From the NCBI RefSeq assembly GCF_000264995.1, contig NW_006767439.1, forward strand, positions 1 to 64,000: a stretch of DNA of 64,000 nt, written 5' to 3'. Below the pieces are notes generated by a model. It ran no database searches. It saw only the letters and a list, made by a program, of their open reading frames with translations, and had not been told where the DNA came from. Shown here one piece after another: positions 33,281-44,349 of the stretch. The translations under genes were made by a program, and so were the position numbers. Within the stretch, counting starts at the first letter, position 1. Each line of letters begins with the position of its first letter. The DNA comes from Punctularia strigosozonata HHB-11173 SS5. Taxonomy: Eukaryota; Basidiomycota; Agaricomycetes; Corticiales; Punctulariaceae.

Positions 33281-34985
33281 TCGCCGTGATGAGCGCCCAC
33301 GTTCGCACATCGCCGACAGCGTCGACGGTGTCGATCATTTTTTGATGGGCAGGCAGGACACGACCTTTGTCATTCCTTTCACTTGCTCCAGGTTGCTCCG
33401 TGTCTGGCCTTCGCCGCCTTTCGGAGAGCAGATGGATATCCCGTCACGAATACCTTGCATATAATGAAGATACCTCCCGGGTACCGAAAAGAGCAGCTTC
33501 TGTGTATAATAAGGAACACGGTTTGTAGATGATGTAGAACATAAGGAATTGTACTTTTAGTTAGAACGTTACGATAGGATCATAATGAATCTCACGAACG
33601 GAACGCCGGTTTGCCCAACACGAACACATTCTGATCATCGATTTCCGTACGTGTATCGCCCAATGCCGCCCAATCAGTGCCTCCTCTAGGTGTACGACAA
33701 ATTTGATCCGCTGCCGAACATAAGCAAGTTTCATCTTTCTGCGCCGTGTGACAAACTGCAAGAGAGTTTAATGGTTTCAGCTTGCGAATTTGCAGTGCTA
33801 CTACGGACTCGGTTGCGGCACGCTGTATTGAGTACTTACGCCATGTTCTTGAGACTGGACATGCCAAACTTGTACTAACACAATGTAGTACCGGTACCTT
33901 GCTCTGAGTCCCGAAAGCGATACCGTAAACTTGCCTTATCCCTTTCAGTTGCCTAAGCCACCTCGCGGGGTTGCGGGTGCACCGGCATGACGATGTTCAC
34001 AGTTACCAAGTTCCCGTGCACATGCGTCCCATTCCGGGTTCCTTACTTATGCCGTCGTCGTCGTCGAAATCACGGTGAATGGAGGGATCGCGCACAGACC
34101 GCAGCTAGGACTGGTGTACTCGCCTCTACCGTATCATTCAGACGATCACGGACGTCACTGGCGTTCTCACTGCCGGCAGCTCCCATACGCACCTCATATA
34201 ACTTTTCCTGGCCGCCATGGCAGGCATCGATGTTGCCGACCGAGGCCAAGTATAGCGTCGGTCAAGTTGCGCTCACCACGTCGCCAAGCGCTAGCTTCGA
34301 CCTTCGAAGGACCGCGGTCTACCGGTGCGCCAACGGTACACGCAAAATTTCGGCGTTGCTTGCAAGCTGCAGCCCGGGTCGCAGCGAAGGGCCGGACCGT
34401 CAGTGCATGAGATGCATCGGTGATGGGCGTCGCCACGGTGGTTTCCCCTGGAGGCTGTGTTCCGACTCCGGGCAACCGCTCTCGGCGGTGCCTCGGCGAC
34501 GGTGCGGGGGCCTGTGCACGCCGACTCGAGGAGATCTCCTCCACTTCCTCTCCCAGCCCAATTGGATCTGCGTGGACGTCCTGCTCGTTAGGCTTTGATC
34601 GGTAGGTGCGCTCACTCACATAGCCCGCGCCTTGACATGTTCCCGTCGCGACGCCGGGGTCTTCGATCGCTGATCTGGAATTCACCGAAAGGCTCGGAAA
34701 TCATCGATACTGGGTGCAATCAACCGTTAGGCGCCCGCGGGATGTATAAGACATAACGCTGGCAGATACCCAAAGCAAAAAGGCTCAGATTATTCTCTGC
34801 CCCTTCGTCGGCTCCACCTTTACTTGTTTTCTGCTCCTCGCAAAGCCGGGACCTCGCACAGCAAAGTGCGGGCCTGTGCGCTCTCTCTACTCGTTGCACA
34901 CAGCCTCAGGAGGCGCAAACGCATCCCTTTTGAGACACCAGCGTCGGGGGCGGGATAGAAATTCCTGGCGATCAGCCCATCCGCG
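33281..34985. other. intergenic stretch
   Basis: 3' region of MTEYDYSP gene 1, then unassigned DNA with overlapping open frames on both strands (34,000-34,690). The last 240 bp are the promoter and leader of the DUF6699 gene (TATA-like TGTATAAGAC near 34,743). Confidence 0.4.
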
Positions 34986-36075
34986 ATGTCTGGCCCATTC
35001 GTGTACAATCCCCCCGCGTACGTTCCAAGCCCGTACCTAGTGCCGTACTTCAACCAGGCCCCGCCGTCGCCTTTCATCCCGCCCCAGTTCGCGCCGGCAC
35101 CACCGTCTACCGGGAGTTCGCGTCGCGTGCGCTTCGAGGATGACGACGACGTCCCGCCCCTGACGTCCCGGCCGCGATCATGGCACGCGCCCCCGATGCA
35201 GGTTCCTTCCTTCGCGACGCCTCCTCAGACCTTTGTGCCCCTGCCCCAGGCCGGGTATCTTCACCCCCAGGCCGCGTTCGCACCGGGGCATCACAGGAGC
35301 CGGTCGTTCGGGGGATCCACGGCCACACCACCCATGTTCACTCAGCCATGGTACCTCTGCACACCCACCATGCAGCCGGTGATGCAGCCTATTTCACCCA
35401 TGCCGGTATCCCCCATGCTGCTGCCGGCCGCAACACCCCCGCCTCCTCCTATGCAGATTCACCCGTACCTGAATGGCGCATCACCCCGCCCGGACTTTGT
35501 CTTCGACCTCAGCGCGAGCACCTTTCGTCCCATGAAGATCCGCCACGACGGCGAAGCGGTTCCCCTCGCGGTAGCGGACTTTGACCAACCCGCAACCCAT
35601 CCGCCGGTTTACCGCATGCGCATCACCTGCGACGCCATACCGCAATGGCCGATCGACCTCGAATACTCGCGTTCTCCGAGATCCGTGCTTCTAGAGATCC
35701 CGAGCCCGAGTGGCGGTTCTATGGTTCCTATCACCCTGCGTGATGTGCTTCTCGCTGTCTATCAGCATCTGCAAACTCAAATCACCCATCTCGAGTATGT
35801 TCCGTCCTTTATCGATATGAGGACACGTGTTGATAACTTCTCTACGCAGTTGGGCACGCTTGTCGTACTCGGAGGAGGTAGCCATATCTCGCGCCTACAC
35901 TCGCCGATGCCGTGCGGCATCTAATCGGGCTGTAATGGCTGAGCAGGCGGAAGCGAGCCAAGGAGTTAAGAGGATCGACTATTTATTGGACCGTTACATG
36001 TTCAAGGGTTTGGTTCGCGCGGGAGCGGCACACGAAGGATTCGAAAACGTGAAGCTGATGGTGGGACCGCGCTGA
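34986..36075 (+). CDS. DUF6699-domain protein
   Basis: Two exons around a 55 nt intron (35795-35849); 344 residues. The N-terminal half is Pro/Tyr-rich and disordered (MSGPFVYNPPAYVPSPYLVP). An acidic-basic patch, RRVRFEDDDDVPPL, lies near residue 45. The C-terminal domain runs from FVFDLSASTFRPMKIRHDG through HPPVYRMRITCDAIPQWPID to ITLRDVLLAVYQHLQTQITH; splicing then gives LDWARLSYSEEVAISRAYTR and the very typical VKRIDYLLDRYMFKGLVRAG and a final ENVKLMVGPR. This order is that of DUF6699, a basidiomycete domain without known function. It lies 1.7 kb downstream of MTEYDYSP gene 1 on the same strand, with its own promoter. Confidence 0.82.
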
Positions 36076-36240
36076 CGATCTTGGACGACGACTATGTGCA
36101 TGACAAAATCTATATATATCACTTCCATTGCTCTCCTTCGTACGTATGATCTAGATTGGAAAGGACAGTACATTACCATCGCTACGACTATGTTTATATG
36201 TACAATATGTAGGACGATGTCGATGTGAACTGGATGACGT

Positions 36241-38084
36241 TCAACAGTAGTACTGGCAAAAATCTGCCTTTGCTTGGTCGATCCCTTGTTTGACGCCGTG
36301 CTCTGAGAGAACATCATCAACTGACGGCCAGATTTCATAAGATGTTTTGACCCACCCAACTCCCAAGCACTCTTTTCGCCGCCTTTCTCGTTCACATGCG
36401 CAGAGAGGCGCAGTTTCACCCAAGCGCCCTTGAGCCCGATCTCAGGAACCGGTATGCCCGGAGACACTGAGGTGAAGAATCTGTACGCGTCGTCCCACCC
36501 AGTGACAAAACCTTCTCCGAAACGCCAGTGTTCATAATGGCCCGGATATTGAGACCACCAATTAGAATGGTCCGCTATCATGGTCTGATGAGCATAGGAG
36601 CCAAGGCGGCTAAGTTTTCGTCAGCGTACCCAACGACTTATCCCGCGCGGCGTCCCGCCTTTCCTGGATTTCGTTCGGGTCGTCGACGGTACGAGAAGCT
36701 CGTAGACCTATCCAGGGAGGAAACACGCCTTGCTCCACCGCCGTCCGCCAGCTCCATCCCGTATCGCCCCCATGTTCCTTCTTGTACGTCCAGAAGAACC
36801 ATCCTGAGCATAGGCGCTCGAAGAGATCGAGCTCTGCTTTGACGTAATCCCTTTTCGCCGCCGACTCGTTGGACCCGAGCCCTTCGAGCGACTTCGGATT
36901 CAGCGCTCCTGACCATTCTCCGACGATCAGGCCACCGCCGGCGCTTTCGAGTTTCTCCACGGCCGTAGCGAACTGTTTCGGCGTCCCCGCGTTGGTATCC
37001 GACAAGTTCTGTATGTGTTGCGAGACGGGCGTTGCCGCATCCCCAGATGTGAAACAGCGGTAAAGATGATGGTCGATCACGAGTAGAGGCGTCTTCGCGC
37101 TTGCGACGTAGTTGACATAGTTCTCCGTCCACCAGCAATCGCTGAGGACGATGGGAATCGTGCTATCGATCGAGCGTAGCGCTCGGGTAGCGTCGGTGTA
37201 CCAGTTTTCCAGAGCCTTGTGGTTGCCGTTCGGCTGCGGCTCGTTGAGGAGCTCGATGCCCACCACATTAGGTAACGGGGGAGACCTGGAATTGCAGAAG
37301 GCCTTGACTTGAGAGAGTAGGACCTCAAGAACGTGCACGGCGTGATGCATGTGCTTTTTATTGGAGAAGAACTTTGGATTGTTCGAGGTACCGGCATGCG
37401 AATCGTGGTTCTGTTTACCGGGAGCGGCGTGGAGATCTAGCAAGGGAATTAGTGGGGAAGGTTGCGCGAATGTGCAACAGAATACCTAAGAGTACGCCAA
37501 TACCATGTCGGTAAGCGCTCTCGATTGCAGCAGTGATACGAGGCCATGCTCCCTCAAATACGTGCTGGAAGTCCGCGAAGTCGGTCCCAGGTAGCACAGA
37601 AGGGTCCGCTCCGCAGAGGTGATAATAACCAATCTGCCCATGCGATCAATGAAGACGAGAATGAACGACGAGAAGCTACGTACGGGGATTCGGACGGTAT
37701 TGATGCCCTTACTTGCGACATAAGCCCAGTCCACATCTGTGATCCAGGTGTCCCAGTGGTGCTCGAGGATAGCCCTTGCATTCTCGCCACGGGCGACGTC
37801 GAGGTCGCTTGAGCCTGGAGAAGCCGCTGACCGGAAGGGGCTGTCTGCTATCCACTTCTCGAGAACAAACCATGAACCTGATACAGATTACGCCATCAGG
37901 TGAGAGACTTGAGTTGCGATTCATGTTCACAATACTGACCGAGGTTAACACCGCGCTGCTTGCGGTATCGGTATATATCCTGTTCTTGGGGAAACGCATC
38001 ATTTGCTAGATGAACTTGCGCGGAGACATCTCCTTGAGACTGAGATCTGACATGTCCTTTGATGAATTTCGATATCTTCTGCAT
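36241..38084 (-). CDS. GH5 family glucanase (exo-beta-1,3-glucanase-like)
   Basis: A glycoside hydrolase of family 5 resembling fungal exo-1,3-beta-glucanases, which trim beta-glucan. The start at 38084 gives MQKISKFIKGHVRSQSQGDV, without a signal peptide. Then come RGVNLGSWFVLEKWI (spliced), ITDVDWAYVASKGINTVRIP, LLDLHAAPGKQNHDS, VVGIELLNEPQPNG (catalytic acid Glu in NEP), VIDHHLYRCF and LIVGEWSGALNP (nucleophile Glu in GEWS). The 3' exons read SQYPGHYEHWRFGEGFVTGW and GLKGAWVKLRLSAH. A 53 nt intron restores WELEHGVKQGIDQAKADF before the stop at 36241. Both catalytic glutamates are present. Lack of a signal peptide suggests an intracellular form, or an upstream exon that I did not find. Confidence 0.88.
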
Positions 38085-38503
38085 GGCGAACGAGATGGTC
38101 AACGAGGAGTCCTGAACACAACCTGCCCGGCGTACCGTCGCAGTACATATAGCACGTAGCCATGATGACGTTGAGTGTAAGCCAAGGTGGGACCGGTTGG
38201 GGTTAGGGTCACTGCGAATTCGGACTTGGGCGCTTTGCATTCTACCGCATTGCCGCTGCATTGCCGCGATGATCACAGCTCTGTCCTGGCGGTCACTACG
38301 ACTGCCTTCGTCGAACAACGTCGGCTCCTTGGGACCGAATACAGGTAGCGTGAGCACCATATCATACCCGCCAAGTTTCACCCTAGATGCTCGGCAGGTT
38401 GTGCAACGTTGACTGAACCGGTAGCGTTTCCCTCAGCGAGAAATCGTTCGTACTGGATCTGCGCTGGTAACTGATCCTGGGCGTGTCATCTCTCCTACTC
38501 ACA
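38085..38503. other. divergent promoter region, GH5 (-) and MYND (+)
   Basis: About 420 bp between two divergent start codons. The minus frame continues open upstream of the GH5 start but has no signal-peptide character. No clear TATA box on either side. Confidence 0.4.
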
Positions 38504-40527
38504 ATGTCTGGACGAGTTCGCGCTCATGGAGAAGGCCTCCTTCAGATCAATCGCCGGGAATACGAGGTGGATGCCGCTCATGAATAGTCGATAGGCGCAC
38601 TGAACGAACGATACGCAGAGACTATCAAAAGCTGCTCGACCGCCATACGCGACGATCACCGACTTGCGACGATTTGTAACATTCGTTGACCTTCATCCGG
38701 AGTTCCGATCCGATGCTACTCCAATTTTCTGTCTTCACCTAGACTCTAAATCGGTGCCTTCTGTCGGCCCTGATGGGCGTACCGACAATACGTCGCGTCT
38801 GCAACCTGCATTTGCTCTAACAGCGCTCATGGGACTCTCTGGAATTGCTGTCGTCGATGAAGCTGAAGCCAGGATCCTACTTCCTCACATCGCAGACATC
38901 TCTGCCTGGATCGTCTTCATCATCAGGCAATGCATACTCCCCAAGGAAGCACACAGACGCCCGTCCGTCAAGCGCTCCCTCCGCCCCATTTCCGACGTCT
39001 TCAGGCCACTTTGCGCCATCGGTGCGGAGATGGACCTCCTAGGTTTAAACCTCGTTCGGCCTGTCGCGGATCTGTGGATCTTGGCTGCGCAAAGATCCAA
39101 AATCAATGCCGTGTGCCGCCAGGGCTGGGAATACAGTGCTATCAATGCCTTCTGGGCATCTGCCATAGCTAGCCACGATCCACCTCTTAGATCGTTCCTA
39201 TCCGCTCTCGTCGACTCTGATGTCCCGTCCTTTGTTTCGTCCGCGCTCTGCCATCTTTCGCGGACGATCAACAACATGGACGGAAAACTCACTTCGCACT
39301 ACGACTTGACGAATGACATGGATGTTGTTTACTTTTTGTCCCTATACGGAGAGCCCACGCTGTCTGATATAGTCCAGTCTCTCTTGGAGAAGGGTGCAAT
39401 GACGCTCATGTCTAAAGGAGCTGGCTTGTTGGCCAAGGCGGTTCACTCTCCGATCCATGCACACCATGTTCTGGCGGGCATCACAAAATCCGCCGGTTTC
39501 TTCACTATAATGTCGTGCGTGGCGCCGGGTCGCCCATGGGTGATCCAAGCCGTCAAGAACGGCATCATCCAAGCCTTGGTACAGGCGGCATATCTAATCC
39601 AGTTCGTGAAAATAGAGACGGCCGTTGAGGATTATGTCCGCGGCGTCCAAGAGGCGCTGCATCGTCTGTGCGCGTACTTGGTGTACAGGTCGGTGCTGCG
39701 GGTGGTATTGAAAGCGGTGGAGACGATAGACGAGAGCCGCTTATTTAGGTCGGATCCCAGGATGAATGCCGTCTGGGACTTGTGGGAGACGTTTATGGTG
39801 CTGGTGATGGAACGCGACATCCTTTACACCGCAGCGAAACCGCGCGTCGTCGTCGTCTGCAAATCGGTTCGTTCTCTCCACTATGGCAAGCGAGAGGTCC
39901 ACGCTGAATACGCCGTGCCAGTGCGGACTGAAGGACTCTGGAGACACGTTCATGCGATGCTCTGGATGCGTCCATACCTGGTACTGCTCGTCGGCATGCC
40001 AGGAGAATGATTGGAAAGCCGATCACCGGGAGTTTTGTACCGACTTCAAGCTGAGATCTCGACGTGAGCCCGAAGCCCGGTTCTCCTACTTGCTTTCGCT
40101 CATCGCACGCCCGACTTTTTTTCCAGTGGGCGACTTGCACACGCTGAGCTTTCGAGACTACGAGATGGTCAAGGCCGTGACGCGGTACGACCTGTCCCGA
40201 CGAAACGACGAGATCAAGGCGCAGCTGCGCCTGCCCGACCGCTTCTTCCCGCCCGTGATCGAGCTCAGCTACATGATGCACCCGGTCCAGCTCAAGGTGA
40301 TGACCGTCGCGGAGCACGCCGCGTACCGCGCGATCGACCCGGACAACCCGTCGTACGACGCCGCGCTGGAGAAGGTAAGGAAGGGCAAGGGCCTGTTTGC
40401 GCTCGCGCGCACGCTGCTGCCGCTCGGAAACCGGTGGTTCGACGCGAACTTTTGGGCGCAGATTGTGGTGAGGGAGGCGGAGACGCCGGAGGAAGAGGAG
40501 ATTTTGCGCGAGGTGTTGTCGTGGTGA
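38504..40527 (+). CDS. MYND zinc-finger protein
   Basis: About 640 residues in three exons. The first exon (38504-38566) gives MSGRVRAHGEGLLQINRREY. Intron 38567-38618 joins it to RLSKAARPPYATITDLRRFV. A long helical, leucine-rich region follows, without known domain, as in many Agaricomycete MYND proteins. A second intron of about 49 nt (near 39846-39894; several GT donors in a GTC run fit) restores the frame into STLNTPCQCGLKDSGDTFMR and CSGCVHTWYCSSACQENDWK, the Cys/His zinc-binding MYND finger (ending HREFC). After it comes a domain with PTFFPVGDLHTLSFRDYEM and a C-terminus ending EILREVLSW at 40527. MYND fingers mediate protein-protein contacts; no SET domain is present. Confidence 0.8.
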
Positions 40528-42031
40528 TCTCAGTCTGTTTGCCGTCGATCGGTTGGGTTGTCGTCCGCGGCGATGCATTTGTTGTTGTACGTTACATGCA
40601 CTTAGATAGGCGTCCCTGTCGTGTCCGAGGATCAATTATCTGGTGATGAGACTTCTCTTCCTCGATCAAAGGCGTAACGATCGTTGGCATTGCATCTCGT
40701 CTCGTCTATTACTCTATGAAGAGTGGGGTATATTCTACTTTCTACAGAGCCGACCGCGCTCGCCCTCGGCCGCAGGCCAAAGGGTTCGTCAGGCTTAGCC
40801 GACTCGCGGGGCAAGTATGGCGAAGTCGGGAAAAGGGTGAAGAGGAAATGTACACGGAAGCTGTTGCTACATATGAAAACAATGGGTGGTCGTGGGGTGT
40901 CTCTTTGCATGAACCGAGTCATAAGATAACGGATCCGTGAAGGGTCAAAAGGTCCGAGGCGATGTACAAATAACGATTAAGGGAGGGGAGGCTCTATATG
41001 CCGCCGTGTTTTGGATGGACGTGGTGGAGGAGACGTGGAGATGACCTCATGAACGGGTAGAGGGCACATGGTGTCTATGAGATGGGTTGGATGCATGCAA
41101 ACCAGGTAAGAGGGCCATGCACGTTCGAGTGAAGGAGAGGGAGCTCATGACGCGGGTGGAGTGCATGTCGTCTTGACCGAAAGCTCAGGATGCGAGAGCC
41201 GTCCGAGCGTTGACGAGAGCACGTCAGGCGTCATGATGACGAGTTGGCGTCCTGAGATACCCGCGGGAAAGCGCCGGGATGACCGCGGGCAAATCCGTGC
41301 GGCATCGCATGGCTGCCCGGATCAGGGCAGAGGGCAACGATCCACGAGAGGCGGGACAAATCTTGACGAAACTGATCCAGCACGTCCATCGTGAAGACGA
41401 GGAGAGGAGTAAAACCGCGTGGCCCGACACGGGTTTTTTGCCGACGCACGATCGCAATGACGACAGCCTCGCGCTTGTCGTCGGCTGTTCGTCGGTATGC
41501 TAGCGCCGGAGTAGGCAAGCGTTGCGTCGCAAGATGCCGGAGAGATCTCGAGGAAGCTTCGGTAGCAGTCTGGCGTGCGGCTTGCAGCAGGCCAACCCGC
41601 GCCCATACGGAAGCCTCTCGGGCTTGCGCAATACGGATATCGCTGAGGATATCGCTGAGGGTGGTGCCAAGTGCGGGTACCGATGCGATGTTTCTCGAGC
41701 TCGTTCCCCGATCCCTCCCGATCCACGCAGGATCAAGGTCTTTTCTTCCCCGTGTGGGCTAGTAGCCTGGACGATACGGATTCCGCTGAGGATATAGGTG
41801 TTGTTGCGGTGGTGCCGGATACGGTTGCGGCTGGCGATGCAGCGTCGTCCCCGTCGCCCTTCCTCGATCGTTGGCGATCCACGCGCCCGCCGAAGCTCCT
41901 CTCCTCCCCGTGTTCGGGTTCGAAATCACGTTCGAAGCCGCTGGTGTCGGCACCTTCCGCGTCGCCTTCCGCCCACGTTCCTGATCCTTCCTACCCTCTC
42001 CCGCGCCGCCTGCCGCGGCAGCCTGCACATC
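40528..42031. other. intergenic stretch
   Basis: 3' regions of two convergent genes and about 1 kb of GC-rich DNA with open frames on both strands (41,160-42,030). Short tandem motifs of the type CGCTGAGGATATCGCTGAGG occur at 41,640-41,660, with a similar one near 41,785. No exon with domain support. Confidence 0.35.
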
Positions 42032-43064
42032 CTAGTAGCTCCTCCTCCGCGCGGGCCTCCAGAAACCACCGCTGGAGGTGCCGTTGGTCTCGACGCGGGT
42101 CTGCTCGCGCCCGCGACGGTCCCAGCCGCCGATATGGTTCGTGAGCAGCCGTTTCAGCAGCGGCTGCGACTTTTTGCTCTTGGCGGGCGATATGGGCGCG
42201 GGCGATTGAGACGAGCGCGAGGACGAGCGGGTGCGAGACGAGTGGGTCTGTCCAAAAAAAAAACCCATTCGACGAACGTGTTAGCTACGCGAGGGCGAAA
42301 GAGAAGCGAGCGGGAGAGGGACGCACGGCGAGCTCGGCGCGGTGGCCGCGGGGCGGGATGACGACGTACTGCTGGCCCGGCGCGGGCGCGGGGAGGCGGA
42401 CCTCGCGCCCCGAGCGCGGATCGTAGGTCTGGTACTGCACCGCGGGCACGCTCGCCCCGCGCGCGTGGCCGTGTTGGTGGGCGTACGCGGCCGTCGGCGG
42501 GTACGGGTACGTCGTCGTCGCGGAGGTCTGGGCGCGCCGGGAGGTGGACGAGGTGTGCTTGGGCGGCTGGCCGGCGTAGACGACCGGGACCGGGGCGGGC
42601 GCATGGTGGTGCGGCTTGGGATACGGGCCGTACATGGTCTGTTGCTGGGGGACGGTGGTGTAGGCGGCGGCGTAGGTCGGCCCTGGCGGCGGTTTGACCG
42701 GCGTCGGGGCGTAGATATGCTGCTGCTGTTGCGGATATTGATGCGGCGTGGTCATGGACCGCGTCGGGCCGGGCCTCGAAGTGGACGGGCCGCGGGAGGG
42801 GCTGACGGTCTTGCTCCGGGTGCTCGTCCGGTAGGGGACCTGAGCGGGCGCGTTGGATATCCGGCGCTCGCGCGTCGTGGGGCGGTACTCCCTCGGTGCG
42901 GGCGTTGGAGGACCCGAAGAGGAGGAGGAAGAGGAGGAGGAGCGGACGAAGGGGTTGGCATACTGGCGGGCGTGGGCGTTGGTGTTGTTGACCCAGTTGG
43001 CGATGCGGGCCTGGGTGGCCATGTACTTTTCGTACGCCTCCGGGGAGTAGTCGTACTCGGTCAT
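42032..43064 (-). CDS. MTEYDYSP-family protein, paralogue 2 (unknown function)
   Basis: Two exons with a 79 nt phase-0 intron (42248-42326); 317 residues. The N-terminus is MTEYDYSPEAYEKYMATQAR followed by IANWVNNTNAHARQYANPF, nearly the same as paralogue 1. A Ser run, then a Pro/Tyr/His-rich linker with Arg-Ser patches. The segment before the intron, GREVRLPAPAPGQQYVVIPP, matches RRVEIPAPRPGQTYIVYPPP of paralogue 1. The second exon is SSRTRSSSRSSQSPAPISPA, then KSKKSQPLLKRLLTNHIGGW and a basic end, RPARRRSY. The intron has a run of ten T just before its acceptor. Very GC-rich, so antisense frames are open too; these are shadows. A TATA box precedes it at 43,294. Confidence 0.83.
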
Positions 43065-44349
43065 GGTGGGCGAGAGGAGGAGGGATGGAGAGAGGCAGGG
43101 CCGGCGAGGGAAGGCGTGCTGGGTAGCTTATGTACCTCCCTGCGAAAGGTGAGGGAGGATAAAGAGATGGTGAGGAGTGGTGCCGGTGCACAGCGTAACG
43201 GCTACTGACCGGGTTTGGGAGATGGAGATGAGACCTGGCGGTGGCGGCGGGGCGTGGCTGTCCGGGTGGCCCGCGGGTGCTGGGACGCGGGTCTTATATA
43301 TCTGTATCTCGCTGGCCGAAGAAGGGATGGGATCGACCCTTGAAGTTGTGCTGCGCGGGACGGCACGAAGCTTAATCTCGCAGGAGAAGCGGCGGAGGTG
43401 GGCTTAGCGAGCGTGCGGAAGGGTGAGTAGGTAAGCGGCGGACGGCTGGGATGCAGAGAGGGATGATCCGGGTGAGCGACGAGGTTGATAACGATCGAGG
43501 GATGGGGCGCGCGGCCGACTCACGGTGGATTGGGGGGACGTGCGTGCGCTGCGTGATTCGCTGGAGCGGTTGGCTGGCTCGCTTGGCTGGCTGGAAGTGC
43601 TCGCGGGCCTTCCTGCGAGTTAAATACGAACCGTTGCGGCAACTTGAACGGGAGGACGAGCCCAGACCGCGACTATTGTGTGCTGGTCCTGCTGGCCACC
43701 TTCGCATGTGAGCAGATCTGATCAGGGGGGACGCGGGACACGCGTGGACGACGCACCGGAGAGGCGTGTTTTCTGTCGGGCGATGACGAACCGCTGGTGC
43801 GTCTGAGACTGGCTCGTCTGTGTTTTTCTGGTTTATAGCAGCTGGTACAGCCCGTGTACCACCGCTCGTGTCGCTCGTAGAGGAGAAACACTCCACCCGG
43901 GCGGAAACAGAACAAGGGCCACCGACAAGGTTTGGGTTTGGGGGTTGGCTCTCGGAGGCAAACTGGCGGTGGCGGTGCTCCTCCTATTCTCTCTTTCCCT
44001 TTTCGGGACGCACCGGCCGAAGTACCTGCTCGACTGTCCTGGACGGGGAGGCGACGACGACGAAGGGGCGACGGCTGTTCGACGCGGGGAAACACGATGC
44101 TACCAGACTCTCAGCTGCCCGCTATATATTTCTGCGTGCTCGCTGTGCCAACCGCGCCGCCATCTGTTACGGTGATATTCCTGGCGTAACTGGACAGTGC
44201 CTCCTTTCCTGCTCTTGTTCCCCCATTCGGCCGGCGGCTCCTGCTCCCGAACGACCTTGCCTGCCGCCCCACGGCCTTCAGCGTCCCAGAGCTAGGCCGC
44301 AGTCCCCCCGTGAGGGTCAGCTGTGCAGCATCCGACCGCGTTCGTTGGA
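43065..44349. other. divergent promoter region
   Basis: Holds the promoter of MTEYDYSP gene 2 on the minus strand (TATATAAGAC, 43291-43300) and a TATATAT on the plus strand at 44123-44129 that would serve the decayed gene downstream. No exon seen. Confidence 0.4.
43294..43300 (-). promoter_or_regulatory. TATA box of MTEYDYSP gene 2
   Basis: TATATAA on the minus strand, 230 bp upstream of the start codon; it is followed by a leader of about 200 nt. Confidence 0.5.

Noticed and set aside
39793-40635. 280-codon minus frame
   Set aside because: Antisense to the MYND finger exon, where the Cys/His pattern is unmistakable.
42342-43208. Long plus-strand open frame (288 codons, Arg/Gly-rich)
   Set aside because: It is antisense to MTEYDYSP gene 2, whose start, intron and both conserved ends are supported by paralogues. 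The frame is open only because of high GC content.
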